A DNA stretch of 64,000 bases, taken from contig OX621168.1 in the NCBI GenBank assembly GCA_951640195.1, positions 1,116,001-1,180,000 of the forward strand, read 5' to 3'. Each line of letters starts with the position of its first letter. Position 1 is the stretch's first letter. This stretch comes from Porpolomopsis calyptriformis (taxonomy: Eukaryota; Basidiomycota; Agaricomycetes; Agaricales; Hygrophoraceae). This document shows, one piece after another, positions 26,780 to 36,998 of the stretch. The translations under genes and the position numbers were made by a program. The notes below the pieces were generated by a model. It made no database searches. It worked only from the letters and a program-made list of their open reading frames with translations, and was not told the DNA's origin.

Positions 26780-28042
26780 TCAGAAACTCTCAGGGTCGAA
26801 AGACAAGGAATCGAAATGAAGCGAGTCTAGCCTCATCTCAACACTAATATCTCGCGACTTGCTCCCCTCAGTGTCGATCACGTCTTCAAGAGAACCCGGC
26901 CACCCGATTGCTGGGAAGAGTGGCGCGTCATGAATATCATCGACAGGTGTTTCAGGTCCGCCCTCGGAGGACGAAGAGGCACCACGGGACATGCTTGAAG
27001 TGGGAGAGGAAGATACCGACATTGTGCATGACGATGGAGGTATCTGATTTGGTTCTGAGAGTGAAGCTGAGGAGAAAGAGAAAAAGCGGCGGAGGTCCAG
27101 GACGGAGAGACGCCGACGGAAGGACTTGGTGGACGGATGAACTGGAGAAGGAGATCTGAGAGTGGCGTAATCAGATCCACATTCTGTCGCCGGTGAATCC
27201 GGCCGTTCCTCAATGGAGGCACGCGCTTCGGGACGGGAAGAGTAGGTGAAATCTGGACAAGATACATTGGTAGGGGAGGCTGGGGAGGATTGCGGTTCGG
27301 TAGAGGTATTAATTGAAGATTGGAATAGCTGGGAAAGCACGGTAGCGCCGCCCGGTGAAAGAGGGGCTGGCAAAGAGTGATCTTCCCCGCGTGAGGACGG
27401 AAGTGGTCGCTGCTTTGGTAGTGAATGGGTGCCAGGGTTCGGGGGCCAGATTTCCTTCGCAGAGGGTTTGCGCTTGGTGGCCATTCCTATATTTTTGAGT
27501 GATTTGAAGGCTTTGGATGCGCGCGATTTGAATGTTTTAGACCTTTGTAACGTCGAAGCCGCGATAGCTTCGGTGTCAGCCACGACATCAGATTTTTTGA
27601 TTTTGACGATCTCCACGACCACTGAGTCATTGCCGGTTTCGATGGATGGAATGCTCGGACAAGCGAGCTGATCCTCCCAATCTGCAACTTCCTCAGGGGT
27701 GAATCGGTCCATCGACCTCGTCTCCCCAGCCTTCTTGGGCATTACTATATTAGCAAGTTGGTCTTTTGAAGACCGGTTGAATATGGGTATGTTGGCACGA
27801 AACATTTGCAGCCGATTCAACGCAACGTCTAGCGAACTGAAATCTGGAGGTGTGGAAAGATTCAGTTGACCATCTTGAGCGGCACTGAAATAACACCAAG
27901 GCGGATTGTCAGATTGTTCTTCCTCTGGAGGAATGACGAAAACGTTTGGCATCTGGAGAGAGGGAGAGGATGGAGGAGCATGGACAGGGCCATTTAATTC
28001 TGGCGAGAGGTGAAAGGAATGTGTGTTTGCCGTCGCGGACAT
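26780..28042 (-). CDS. Uncharacterised single-exon, disordered protein
   Basis: An uninterrupted 420-codon frame, unusual here because most neighbours are intron-rich. It begins MSATANTHSFHLSPELNGP and has a moderately conserved-looking N-terminal part (NPPWCYFSAAQDGQL, LDVALNRLQMFRANIPIF). A basic stretch (about residues 165-200, SRASKAFKSLKNIG) follows. A long Ser/Pro-rich region then contains RRRLSVLDLRRFFSFSS. No catalytic motif, signal peptide or membrane segment is seen. Codon usage and length make it a credible gene. It could be a scaffold or regulator, but I do not recognise a family. Confidence 0.75.
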   Translation of the reverse strand: MSATANTHSFHLSPELNGPVHAPPSSPSLQMPNVFVIPPEEEQSDNPPWCYFSAAQDGQLNLSTPPDFSSLDVALNRLQMFRANIPIFNRSSKDQLANIVMPKKAGETRSMDRFTPEEVADWEDQLACPSIPSIETGNDSVVVEIVKIKKSDVVADTEAIAASTLQRSKTFKSRASKAFKSLKNIGMATKRKPSAKEIWPPNPGTHSLPKQRPLPSSRGEDHSLPAPLSPGGATVLSQLFQSSINTSTEPQSSPASPTNVSCPDFTYSSRPEARASIEERPDSPATECGSDYATLRSPSPVHPSTKSFRRRLSVLDLRRFFSFSSASLSEPNQIPPSSCTMSVSSSPTSSMSRGASSSSEGGPETPVDDIHDAPLFPAIGWPGSLEDVIDTEGSKSRDISVEMRLDSLHFDSLSFDPESF

Positions 28043-28240
28043 GAGGGAAAGAAGGAGGAAAGGAAAGAAAGTTAGCTTTGCGGTTTACATATGAGCGATC
28101 GTTAGCCAACTGCCATTGCACGTGACGATATCAATAGATAAGATAAGATGAAAAATTTATTTATTTATTTGTAGCACATTCAGCTCTCAAAAAATCTGGA
28201 AATAATCTGAGTCTACTGGCGTTGGGGGCTGGTCATGGAC

Positions 28241-29290
28241 TCACCCCTGAGACGTTATCTTGACCTCCTGGTCCTTGCCTAACTCTAAGATGACAGTGTC
28301 AGCCAATCACAAGGGAACAAGTAACGGACGTGCCTACGCGTCGGTCTGAACTCCTCGTTCGTTGGTTCGGCATCCCAAAGGCCAGAGAGTGAGCTGGGTC
28401 CACCGGGAACAGTCCTCACGCGCCTGCTCCAGAGTCAGAAAAGGGAATTACCATTATAAGTTTACAAACCTGCTCGGTCTGACACTCGATGTAAAATTGA
28501 TGCCCGACTCCGAGTCATCTTCCGGTGGAGGTGGCGGTGCAGTTGCCTCGGAAGTCTGAGCGAGAAACAGATCAGTTGGCCATCTCGAGGAGAGTCCCTA
28601 ATAAATAGCACCATCGTGGGAGGCCTTGGTGGCGCCTGCGATAAGGCATCACCCTCATGCTCTCCCGAATTATCGAATATATCAGTGTGCGCACCACCTG
28701 GCACGGTACGTACTCTACGAGATGGTTTGAACGCTACAGCTGTCGTAGGCTGTCAGCTAACCGTCAATGTGGTGAAAGGTTTCCAACACCTTGATCAGAA
28801 TCCTCGGTAGGCTCGCCAGTCTCTTCTTCCGCAGAGGATAGCTTGCCAAATTGAGCATATCCTGAAGATGATTATCAGCGCTCAGCGCGTCAGGCTGGGT
28901 GAGGCGTCACCCACGCGGTAGTTTTTGTATGTTTGCAAAGTTCGGGTCCACGGTGGTGCCCGTGTACCTATTGAGTTGTCAGAAAGGAGATCCTGATGGG
29001 CAAGAAGGCTCACTTCAAGAATTCGATCAAAGTACGTTTCGTGAACACAATGCTGGTCGAGTCCCAGTCAAGCATGCCTGGCATGGAAGGTGATTTGAAT
29101 CAAGCACAATAATAACTAAAGAAACCACTCAAACCGAGGCTAACCGGCCATTCTTTCTCCTTGGACAAATCAACGACATCGGTTGGGGTGAAACTGAACC
29201 ATGAGATGCGATCAGCTTCCCGTCTCGTGAGTTGATGGTACGCACGTTGAAGGCGCGCTCGTGTTCTGCATAATGAGGACAAAAGCTGAT
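28241..29290 (-). CDS. Uncharacterised multi-exon protein with two Jupiter/HN1-like PGG motifs
   Basis: Several short minus-strand exons carry coding-like sequence. They read RTRARLQRAYHQLTRREADRI, then MLDWDSTSIVFTKRTLIEFL, then YTGTTVDPNFANIQKLPRG, then an acidic Ser/Glu stretch. Next come PSRRVRTVPGGAHTDIFD (near 28700) and, after an intron, PSRRVRTVPGGPSSLSGLWD (near 28400). The repeated PSRR-x-PGG-SS pattern recalls the microtubule-associated Jupiter/HN1 family, but this is weak. The stop is TGA at 28243-28241. The 5' end is not resolved and one join (about 29150-29060) does not phase cleanly. It is divergent from COQ7. Confidence 0.5.
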
Positions 29291-29354
29291 GGTGGTCGAA
29301 TGCAAACCGTTCTTGTCACGGGTTCAACTTATCTAGTCGTCGTCACTGGCGCTC

Positions 29355-30150
29355 ATGCTATCCTCAACGCACAGAATTCTTCCATACACAAAGGTAGCAC
29401 TGAGGTTTGCGGCCGTGCACACAACCGCGTCTTCCGCCTACCTCGAAGCCTACGACCCAGATGATCCTGCAGTGTCTACAACCCCACAGTGCTTGAGTCC
29501 CGAACAACGCGCAACCCTTGACAGCGCTCTGAGGGTTGACCAGGCAGGAGAAGTAGCCGCCAATTGGATTTACCGAGGGCAAATGTTCGTACTTGGTCCG
29601 GATCCTTCAGTGGCTCCTCTCATTCAAGTGGGTTGCTCGCAAAAACGACTGCAGTTCTCAGGCTAAACGATGAAATTTCTGCAGGACATGTGGGATCAGG
29701 AGAAGAAGCATCTCGCAGTTATGAACAAACTACAAGTCCAACATCGAATTCGACCAACAATTCTTTCTGAGGTTGCCAAACTTGCTGGTTTCGGTCTCGG
29801 AGCGGCTTCGGCCCTGATGGGCAAAGAGGCTGCCATGGCTTGCACGGAGGCTGTCGAGACTGTCATAGGGGAGCACTATGACGAGTAAGTACACCATGTT
29901 GATTCTTTCTTTTCCTCTCTCTTTACTGTTAGTATCCGCTAGCCAGCTAAAGGAGTTGGAGGGTTTCCCGTTGTCTCACCCCAGCGTTCCACTTCTCCGG
30001 GACGTTGTGCGCGAGTTTAGGGATGATGAACTCGAGCACCTTGATATTGCTGTCGATCACTTTTCTCAACGTGCGCCGTCACATGCACTTCTCAGCACCG
30101 TTGTCGGAACTGGCTGTAAAATTGCGATTGAACTCTGCAAGAGATTTTAG
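29355..30150 (+). CDS. COQ7: 5-demethoxyubiquinone hydroxylase, mitochondrial
   Basis: Di-iron enzyme that hydroxylates demethoxyubiquinone in coenzyme Q synthesis on the inner mitochondrial membrane. The first 35 residues are basic and hydroxylated, a likely import presequence (MLSSTHRILPYTKVALRF). The core has RVDQAGEVAANWIYRGQM, DQEKKH, EAVETVIGEHY and DDELEHLDIA, which supply the carboxylate and His iron ligands of the COQ7 family. Two introns (after SVAPLIQ and after HYD) phase correctly; the second join gives HYDDQLKELEG. The CDS ends IAIELCKRF at 30150. Confidence 0.95.
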
Positions 30151-30831
30151 AGATGATGAACTTATTCTTCGCGGGGCTCAATTCACTCAAGACAACATAT
30201 TTCATTTCCACACTGAAAATATTTAGGTCCATATACCTTGGTGGCTCGCTTATGCTTCAGTCCGCCCTGTAGGCTTCCCGACCGGAGTACTGTCCGGTTC
30301 TCTAGCTCGTCTGCATAATCATTCTTATAAAACCCACGGCCTCATGGCGTTATAGAAATTCTAATCGGCGGTTACATTTTTATCTACACTCTCTTTGCAG
30401 TCTTCAACTCCAGCTAGCTCTCTCCATTGCCTCGGGTGGAGAAGGACTGCTCCACAGAGTTCCGACACATACCGCTCGCCACTTGTCATCTTTTCATCTC
30501 GTCGTTATCAACTTGCTATTGCATCTGACCCCAACCGCAACGTGTCTAGAGATCGTGCCGAAACCTATCCAGAAAAGGCTTAAAACCAATGGACGTACAC
30601 ATACTACTTAGGGCTTCGCCATGTGGCTTCTTCGCCTTTGTCCATTCACTACAAAAACGCTTTCATATAAAGGCGTCCCTCCAAGCAACCCAAGTCCCTC
30701 GTGGTCGCCTTCCACTTCAACTCCCAGTTGAACTTGTGCCGTATCGCTTTCTTTGTTCGTGAATAGCGCTCCCTGCTTTGCGCGTTTGCTTTTTGATCAG
30801 GCAATGGCTTCCTTGTACCGTTGTACATGTA
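30151..30831. other. Intergenic, no gene seen
   Basis: This holds the COQ7 3' region and the upstream DNA of the membrane protein gene. Short frames occur but have no supporting features. Confidence 0.4.
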
Positions 30832-31639
30832 ATGTTCTTCTTTGTGCGGGCACTCGTCTCCTACCATCATCCCTGCACGCTGACGGATTCCTTAGTCCTC
30901 ATCTTCATCTTTCATTCCGCGTTAATCGTAGTTGCTTCTGTGGCGCTTGTGGCGCGATCTGGAGATTGTGAAGACGAACTTTTTGTGGTATCCCCCATTT
31001 CTGACACGGGTCACTTTGCCCAGCTCTCCTCGTTACCCAATTGATCATGGATGCTCTTTGCATCCTCATCATCTCCCTGTTGTTTGTTGGGCATTCATAC
31101 TCTTGACCCATTCGAACCCACCTGTCTGACTCATATGCTTCAGCTTCACCAGTTTACACATCCCCAGGCAAACCCTGGCAATATACGAATGTTTATAACA
31201 TTTGGTTCGCTCTGGATAGTTGGCCTATGTGAGTATTCGTCATCGGCTGTGCAAATGACTTCTTAAGTGAGCGCTGGATGTTTTGTGACAGGTGGTTCGA
31301 CTCTGATCACGCTTAACATCAACTATAAATTCAACAGCAACTTCTGGGGCGTTCCATTTACAGACATGTATGCTCGAGCTTTCCTTGGATTATCTTGGCT
31401 TGCCACGATCGGTGGTGCGTGTGATCGAGTACATTAACACCATCATTTGCTCACAATTGTTGATTCTTCTCTTCAGCTTTGATTGGACTCATGGTGTGCT
31501 ACTGGGGAGAGCTTCCTGGAGACAAAAAAGTCAAACGGATAGTATATCCCCACTCTCCGCCATCTACGGCATCTTCTTCTGGCGACTACAGTTTTCCAAC
31601 CACGAAGGGGGAGTGGTACAACGTAAACATTTGATATGA
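30832..31639 (+). CDS. Four-helix membrane protein, MARVEL-like
   Basis: Spliced exons give four hydrophobic helices. They are LVLIFIFHSALIVVASVALV, then MDALCILIISLLFVG, then MFITFGSLWIVGLCGGSTLI, then ARAFLGLSWLATIGALIGLMV. Between helices 3 and 4 lies a polar loop, NINYKFNSNFWGVPFTDMY. A short hydrophilic C-terminal tail ends GEWYNVNI at 31639. This arrangement is typical of fungal MARVEL-domain proteins of the plasma membrane or vesicles. The start (ATG at 30832) and the exon 1-2 join are uncertain. Ligand or partner is unknown. Confidence 0.6.
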
Positions 31640-31750
31640 TGATTATCCGAACAATCTCAGTGTTCATAATACAACTGCAATAGCGTCTCGTAGATTTTCT
31701 TAGAGTATAATATCTTCCGCTTTAAACACTTGATTCCGAATTGTCAAGCT

Positions 31751-33309
31751 TCAAATATTTGGTTTTGAATGCGATTCGATGTTGGTGTTTACAGTAGCAT
31801 CGAGGTCGATATTGTCATATAATGCGTCGTCTGGAATATCATTATTCTTCCAATAACACTCCCATTCATCGTGATCCATCTCTTTTGTTTTAGGGCATCC
31901 CCCGTCAGGAGACACACACAACGTTTCTTGGGTAATTTGAGGAGCTCCGTCCCGGATTCTCATTTCTTGCGCTGCCTGATGTTGGTTGTATGGCGTATAG
32001 TCATCAGAAAGGGTAGAAACACCACCGAGAGTGACGGTATAGTCAAGCGACCGAGGACGCCCGACCGAACTGAAAATGACGCTCAACCGGCGTATCAGAG
32101 TGGTCTGCTCCTCTATTGCAGATGGATGGCGGGCTTCAGAGGAGTTCGGTTCAGCACGCGAGCTATCGACCCCAGTTTGGGTTCTTTGCTTCTTTGTCCA
32201 GCTGTCGACTCCTACGAGGTAACGACGCCTGGAGGTACGACTAAGAAGTATTCGCGCGTTGACCTGATTGGCCCATACGAGTCCCAAGCAAGCTTCTTTT
32301 CGATCTTCGCCGGGTGTGCTATGGGCACGACTGAACCAGCGAGCCTGATCGCGATAGATCAGATCGCTGCCGTTGTTAGCGTCAGGGCTGAAAACCGATC
32401 GTTGATCGAATACATCCGAGACCTCGTTCAAGACGAGGACAGCGATTTGGTAAGTGCTCGCGAGAGAATGGAGGATGGCCGAGATCTCTGAGATATTCCT
32501 CGCGCGTTCTACTAAAGTCTGGGTCGTGGTCTTGCTCGATGAGTGAAACAGCTCCGCTAAAGCGTCTATAACAAGAAGCTTCACTGGTGGAGAAGTGGAG
32601 TGCGTTCTTAGGAAATCGGGGAGAGTTTTGGAGAGGACGTGGACCATGATTGCTGTGGTGGGTGTTGCGATAGTGTGTATGTTTGTCAGATTGCAAACTG
32701 ATGGCGAAAGCAAAGGATGGGACTCGGAGATCTGCACTAAACGTGAGGTAGGAAGCGTGGAGGATGTGACTAAATAACATGTTGAACCGGATATCCCGCC
32801 TAGGGTTGGGGGGATTTGAACGGTTAGGGCCAATTGAAGGGCGAGTTGGGTCTTGCCGGCAGCGCTGGTGCCAATTAATTGCTTCTCAGTTGGTGGTCAG
32901 ATATTGAGAGCAAGATAGAGAGTGTGGTACCTTTCTCCAGCAATCTCCCAGATCATTCCGGTTCGTATGCCACCTCCAAGGACATTGTCAAGTTGAGCAT
33001 CCCCAGTGGTAAATATTTCACTTCCTTCGTTCTTCACATCTTCCAGGTTACGGATCTGGGTGGACCTCTCTTTGCATACAGATTCCACTATGCCTTTAAC
33101 CTCCGAGAGTGAAAGTTGACACTGTCTCGCGATTACAATTGGTGTCGCTAATAGCAAATCCGCAACGCTGAGGATTCTCCCTAGATGATTTGCAGGTCAG
33201 ATACTCGCGTTGCAATCCACGAAGTGAAGCGAATGTCTCTACCCTTTTGCAAAGCATCCTTTTGGATCTCATCCAGAACTGAACAAGCGGAAAGCGAGGT
33301 GGACTCCAT
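31751..33309 (-). CDS. RAD57: RAD51 paralogue, RAD57-like
   Basis: RecA-family ATPase that helps load or stabilise Rad51 on single-stranded DNA during homologous recombination. MESTSLSACSVLDEIQKDAL (ATG at 33309) joins, through a 62 bp intron, to ILSVADLLLATPIVIARQC, a helix-hairpin-helix-like N-domain. The ATPase core has LDNVLGGGIRTGMIWEIAGE and Walker A GTSAAGKTQL (near 32860, split from the former by an intron). Walker B is VKLLVIDALAELF, and NEVSDVF follows. The C-terminal part (after about 32100) is long and less conserved. Rad57 is preferred over XRCC3 by this layout, not proven. A tRNA gene lies 27 bp upstream on the same strand. Confidence 0.83.
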
Positions 33310-33336
33310 TGTTTGTTGTTGAGGCAAAACAAAAAA

Positions 33337-33433
33337 TGGTAGCGGCGAGGTTCGAACTCGCGCGGGCTTACGCCCATTGGGAAGCAAAGAAAAGCTTAAA
33401 TCCAACGCCTTAGACCAACTCGGCCACGCTACC
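33337..33433 (-). tRNA. tRNA-Leu (TAA), with intron
   Basis: On the minus strand GGTAGCG pairs with CGCTACC. The D arm is GCC-GGC, the T arm GCGAG-TTCGAAC-CTCGC, and the long variable arm GGGC-GTAA-GCCC is typical of class II tRNAs. The anticodon loop starts TTTAAG, giving anticodon TAA, followed by an intron of about 11-12 nt rich in T. One anticodon-stem pair looks imperfect. A six-T tract (33336-33331) after the discriminator A is the Pol III terminator. Confidence 0.88.
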
Positions 33434-33754
33434 AACCGTTTATCACTCATCAATGTCACACAAATAATGTTGCCATCCTTTCCAGTCACAGAGGTTGACT
33501 TCACATGGGTCATCTTCATTCATGCAGATATCCAGCAAAAATTGATCCTGATCAATCTCAGAAAATCCATCACTGGAATTTCTGGCAATCACAAACTGAG
33601 GCAGCTAGTGAAGGTGGAGATAGAAATTGACCACGATGTCCAAAAGAGTACGCAGATGAGCTTAACTCTGCCTTTGCAGCCTAATATCAAAAATCCTTCT
33701 TTGTTTATGAACCACTCAGAAAATACACATCACTCGAATTCCAACACCCACTCA

Positions 33755-34564
33755 TCAGGGGTATTGGATTTGTACCTCAGCACCGATGGAGCCATCCACG
33801 ATGACAGCAGTCTGTCCCCCACTAATAGCATCCTGGGTAACATTCCATGTTAACGCTGGCGCGGTGCCGATGTTGATGGTATACATCAATGTGGACCCAG
33901 ACGGATAGTCTGAATCCTCTGTCACATTGTACGCCTCTAAGGTCTCCGTGGCCCAGAAGAGCTCGGGGCTCTCGAGGAGCAGGAGTGTCGTGTTCGAGAT
34001 GTTGGTGAAGGAGCAGGCATAGTTGAACGAAGCACTGTTCCGACCCAGAAGGTCTATGCCGCCATCCAGCTCCTCGCCCACATTAACCGATACGAGATCG
34101 GTGTGGTATGCAGCATTCTCACTTGTAACGTACCACGAAGCGACCGTCCAATAGGGGCCACCCCCTGCCACAGAGGGACCCCACTGCAGCACGGGCTGTA
34201 AGATATCGATATACTGGTCTTCGATGCCGTTGAATAGGAAAACAGTCTGGCCGTTGTTAGTTGATGGGTTGGGCGGGACAACCCAGGAGGTTCTGAACGA
34301 CGAAATCGGATTCCCAGTATCGTTCCACCAGGAGGCGAACGTGATCCAACCTTGACTCATCGGCCCGGGGGTGGTGTGCTTCTTGACATGAGGGGTCTTA
34401 TGAAGGACATTGCCTTCCTTGTCAATGAGATGGATTTCGCCGTCGACGTGGAGAATCCGTCCCCCTTTAGGAATATGATGAACGAAGGATCGGTGGCGCG
34501 GACCCCCAGGAGTGATAACGAAATCCTTCGGGATATCTGTCGAAAAGGTGCGTTGATTAGACAT
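33755..34564 (-). CDS. Uncharacterised beta-rich protein, eqolisin-like layout
   Basis: One uninterrupted frame starting MSNQRTFSTDIPKDFV. A short N-terminal region ends near HVKKHTTPGPMSQ. A Trp/Gly/Asn-rich domain follows: SSFRTSWVVPPNP, VFLFNGIEDQYIDILQPVLQWG, YWTVASWYVT, VNVGEELDGGI, FWATETLEAYNVTED. The order ILQ-x-G, Y-x-x-ASW, and a later ATETLE resembles the concanavalin-like fold of G1 (eqolisin) peptidases, whose catalytic residues are Gln and Glu. No signal peptide is visible, unlike secreted eqolisins. The similarity is structural intuition, so peptidase activity is not claimed. It may equally be a lectin-like protein. Confidence 0.7.
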   Translation of the reverse strand: MSNQRTFSTDIPKDFVITPGGPRHRSFVHHIPKGGRILHVDGEIHLIDKEGNVLHKTPHVKKHTTPGPMSQGWITFASWWNDTGNPISSFRTSWVVPPNPSTNNGQTVFLFNGIEDQYIDILQPVLQWGPSVAGGGPYWTVASWYVTSENAAYHTDLVSVNVGEELDGGIDLLGRNSASFNYACSFTNISNTTLLLLESPELFWATETLEAYNVTEDSDYPSGSTLMYTINIGTAPALTWNVTQDAISGGQTAVIVDGSIGAEVQIQYP

Positions 34565-35094
34565 TGATAGCAACCTGCAACGGGAGACATGTCAAACATT
34601 GACTGGGTTAAAGCAGAGCGATAAAATGTACCGAAATATGCAAGACTAGGGTGACTGAGGAAACTGAGCCATTCACCAACGGTCGCTTTTTATGCTGGCT
34701 ACGCCGCAGAATACTAGATGAGATTACATGCGTTGGTAATCTTGAGGATCTTGCCGCATGGTACTATACAGGGAAGCCGGGAAGGATGTGGTTCTCGATA
34801 GATTTGTCCAACGTACCAGGCCTTTGCAATGAGGATAATCCCTCCCTTCCAAAAGCGACTTCGATCAAAGCATGGCTGGCGGTCGAAGCGCGCGCTATGT
34901 TCCTTCATTCTCAGCCAGACCCTAGGACCCAAGCAACCATAAATGTGTAGGTCAGGAGGACCGCCTATGCAGATGATTTTATCCTGACCAATACTGGGCG
35001 TATTTGCTCCAGACCATAAAGGAGGTATAACGGGACCGCCCATAGACAAGATTTTTAATTCTACGCTATCTGCTGCATTGATCAATCGTGAATT
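34565..35094. other. Divergent intergenic region
   Basis: This lies between two divergent genes. A long minus-strand reading frame crosses it into the oxygenase exon and is not believed. No RNA or repeat is seen. Confidence 0.4.
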
Positions 35095-36694
35095 ATGCCG
35101 AGCGTATCTGTTCCAGAATGCGCAATCTATGTGCCCCCGCCACCTACCAAAGAGAACTGTGAGTCTGCCGTGTCGCAATGTGTGTGTTTTTATATTGATA
35201 AAGATTTCAATGTATCTGTAGTGGACTTTGCCCATCTTCCTGTCATCGACCTCGCGAAGGCACAGACGCCCGAGGGACGTGCAGAGATCTACCCTCAAGT
35301 TCGTGACGCATTCAGAACCCACGGCTTTGCCTATGGTATCAACCATGGCTACACGCAATCACAGGTAGTGTTGCATGTCACCTTCTTCAACCTTACTCAC
35401 ATGCTATAGCGTGACCGCATCTTCGACATCGGTGACATCCCATTCACAATGGTCAGCCCGAACGAAATGAAGGATTATGCTGCGGACCTGGCGAATGCGG
35501 CCAATTATCAGGGATACAAAGGTCGTCGCGTCTGGGTCTGTTTCTTCCGCCTTCACCACGCCCTCGTTCTAACTTTGTGCAGAAAGTGGACACCGAGAGC
35601 GGCACGACGGATCAAGTTGAGCTCTATAGCAGTGCGTCAGCTCTCTGATCTATGGGAATTATACGGCAACATATTAATGAGGTCCTTGACTCATTGGACC
35701 CTCGACTTCGCAGTCAATATGGACGTCACGAAGAAGACGCATCCTCCTGCGATCCGGTCGTTCCTCCCGCAAATTGACGCATTTGCTCGGCATAATCATT
35801 TCAACATTCTTTATCCCATACTCAGGTAAGATGCTAATAGTGATTATTAATACCGACACTCATACATTAAGATAGGCTTCTTGCATTAAGCCTCGAACTA
35901 CCAGAGGAAACGTTTGTAGAGAAACACCTCTTCGCTGCGGACGCGCAGACCGCAGGTCAGTATCCATCGACGATTGATGTTGACCAGTGCTGACATCGCT
36001 TATAGTCAGCTTCATGAAGTAGTGAGATAAACTGATGGGGTGATTGATAGTTTGAAAAGCTGACATCCTCCCAAAGCTTTCCCCGTTCTCAAGAGGAGGA
36101 AGAAACAACCAAGAGTGTGTGGCTCAAGGGGCACACCGGTATGCCTATTTCATAGGACTTCTGGCTTGTATCGAATTCCATTATACAAGATATCGGGAGT
36201 ATCTCGATTTTATGGAGTCAACCGGTCGGGGGTTTGCAGGTTATGTCCCCAGATGGGAAATGGAAATGGGTTAAACACATGGACAACGCTGTGGTAAGGA
36301 CACTCCTGAATAACTACAAACTTACACCTCGCCCACCCCTTCCCCGTAGATCATAAACACCGGGGACACATTGGAATTTCTCTCTGGTGGTTTCTATAAG
36401 CCGACGATCCACCGCGTTTTGCAACCCCCCTCCGACCAACGACCGTGCAACCGCCTCTGCGTGATGTATTTTACAATGCCGCAGGACAACATGCGGTTGC
36501 TCCCCTACATTGAGAGTCCGGTGTTGAAGAGGGTTGGGATAGAGCGCCGATTCGAAGACGCAGATGCTCCCACCATGGAATCTTGGAGGAAGGGCAGGGT
36601 CAGGACATATGGACTCGCTGACCTCAAGAAAGGAGCGGAGGAAGGCGTAGAGGAAGAAGTAGTCAATGGGATACTGGTCAAGCACTACAACTAA
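35095..36694 (+). CDS. 2-oxoglutarate/Fe(II) oxygenase, isopenicillin-N-synthase-like
   Basis: Non-haem iron oxygenase of the plant/fungal DIOX superfamily; the substrate is unknown. The N-domain reads LPVIDLAKAQTPEGRAEIYPQ and GFAYGINHGYTQ. The double-stranded beta-helix core has GHTDIGSISILWSQPV (iron His and Asp, with an intron between the Thr and Asp codons). LQVMSPDGKWKWV, ALVINTGDTLEFLSGGFYKPTIHRV (distal iron His) and FEDADAPTMESWRKGR follow. The usual R-x-S for 2-oxoglutarate reads RLC. An intron whose acceptor is at CCCAAAG gives SFMKYFPRSQEEEE in frame, so an apparent stop after SFMK is intronic. The CDS ends VKHYN at 36694. At least seven introns are inferred. Confidence 0.88.
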
Positions 36695-36998
36695 GCTCAG
36701 TCCGCCTTTGTCTTTCCGAAATACTGTACTTGTACTGCTGTAACGCATTGCGGGCCTAAGAATAGGTCAGCGCCTTTGTGGCTGGGAAATTGACAGCTCA
36801 AATACTTGATACCAAGGACAGCGGAATAGCACCTACAGCGGTGTCAGGCTATTCAAAGTTGTACGTCCTAGTCCTATGACAGCACTGCATGGACTGATCA
36901 TGGTTATGATAATGGTTGCCGTGCCCCCGGAACATATTTCTTTCCTTATAAAACCACTTGTGAGACTTTTCTACATCAGCTGAACCTCGCCGTTCACA
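36695..36998. other. Intergenic with TATA-like element
   Basis: Short promoter region of the SPFH gene; it contains the TATA-like element listed separately. Confidence 0.4.
36947..36953 (+). promoter_or_regulatory. TATA-like box
   Basis: TATAAAA lies 46 bp before the ATG at 36999, a plausible distance for a short 5' leader. Confidence 0.45.

Noticed and set aside
28150..28175. TTTATTTATTTATTTG tract.
   Set aside because: Short simple sequence in a promoter, without further structure.
30005..30180. Repeated GATGATGAACT around the COQ7 FRDDEL codons and just after its stop.
   Set aside because: Only 11 bp identical; too short to distinguish from chance.
34714..35358. Minus-strand reading frame of about 214 codons.
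   Set aside because: It overlaps the first exons of the oxygenase antisense, has no recognisable domain and looks like chance.
36000..36110. Stop codon after SFMK in the 2OG oxygenase, suggesting a pseudogene.
   Set aside because: The intron with donor gtgaga and acceptor CCCAAAG removes it and yields SFMKYFPRSQEEEE.
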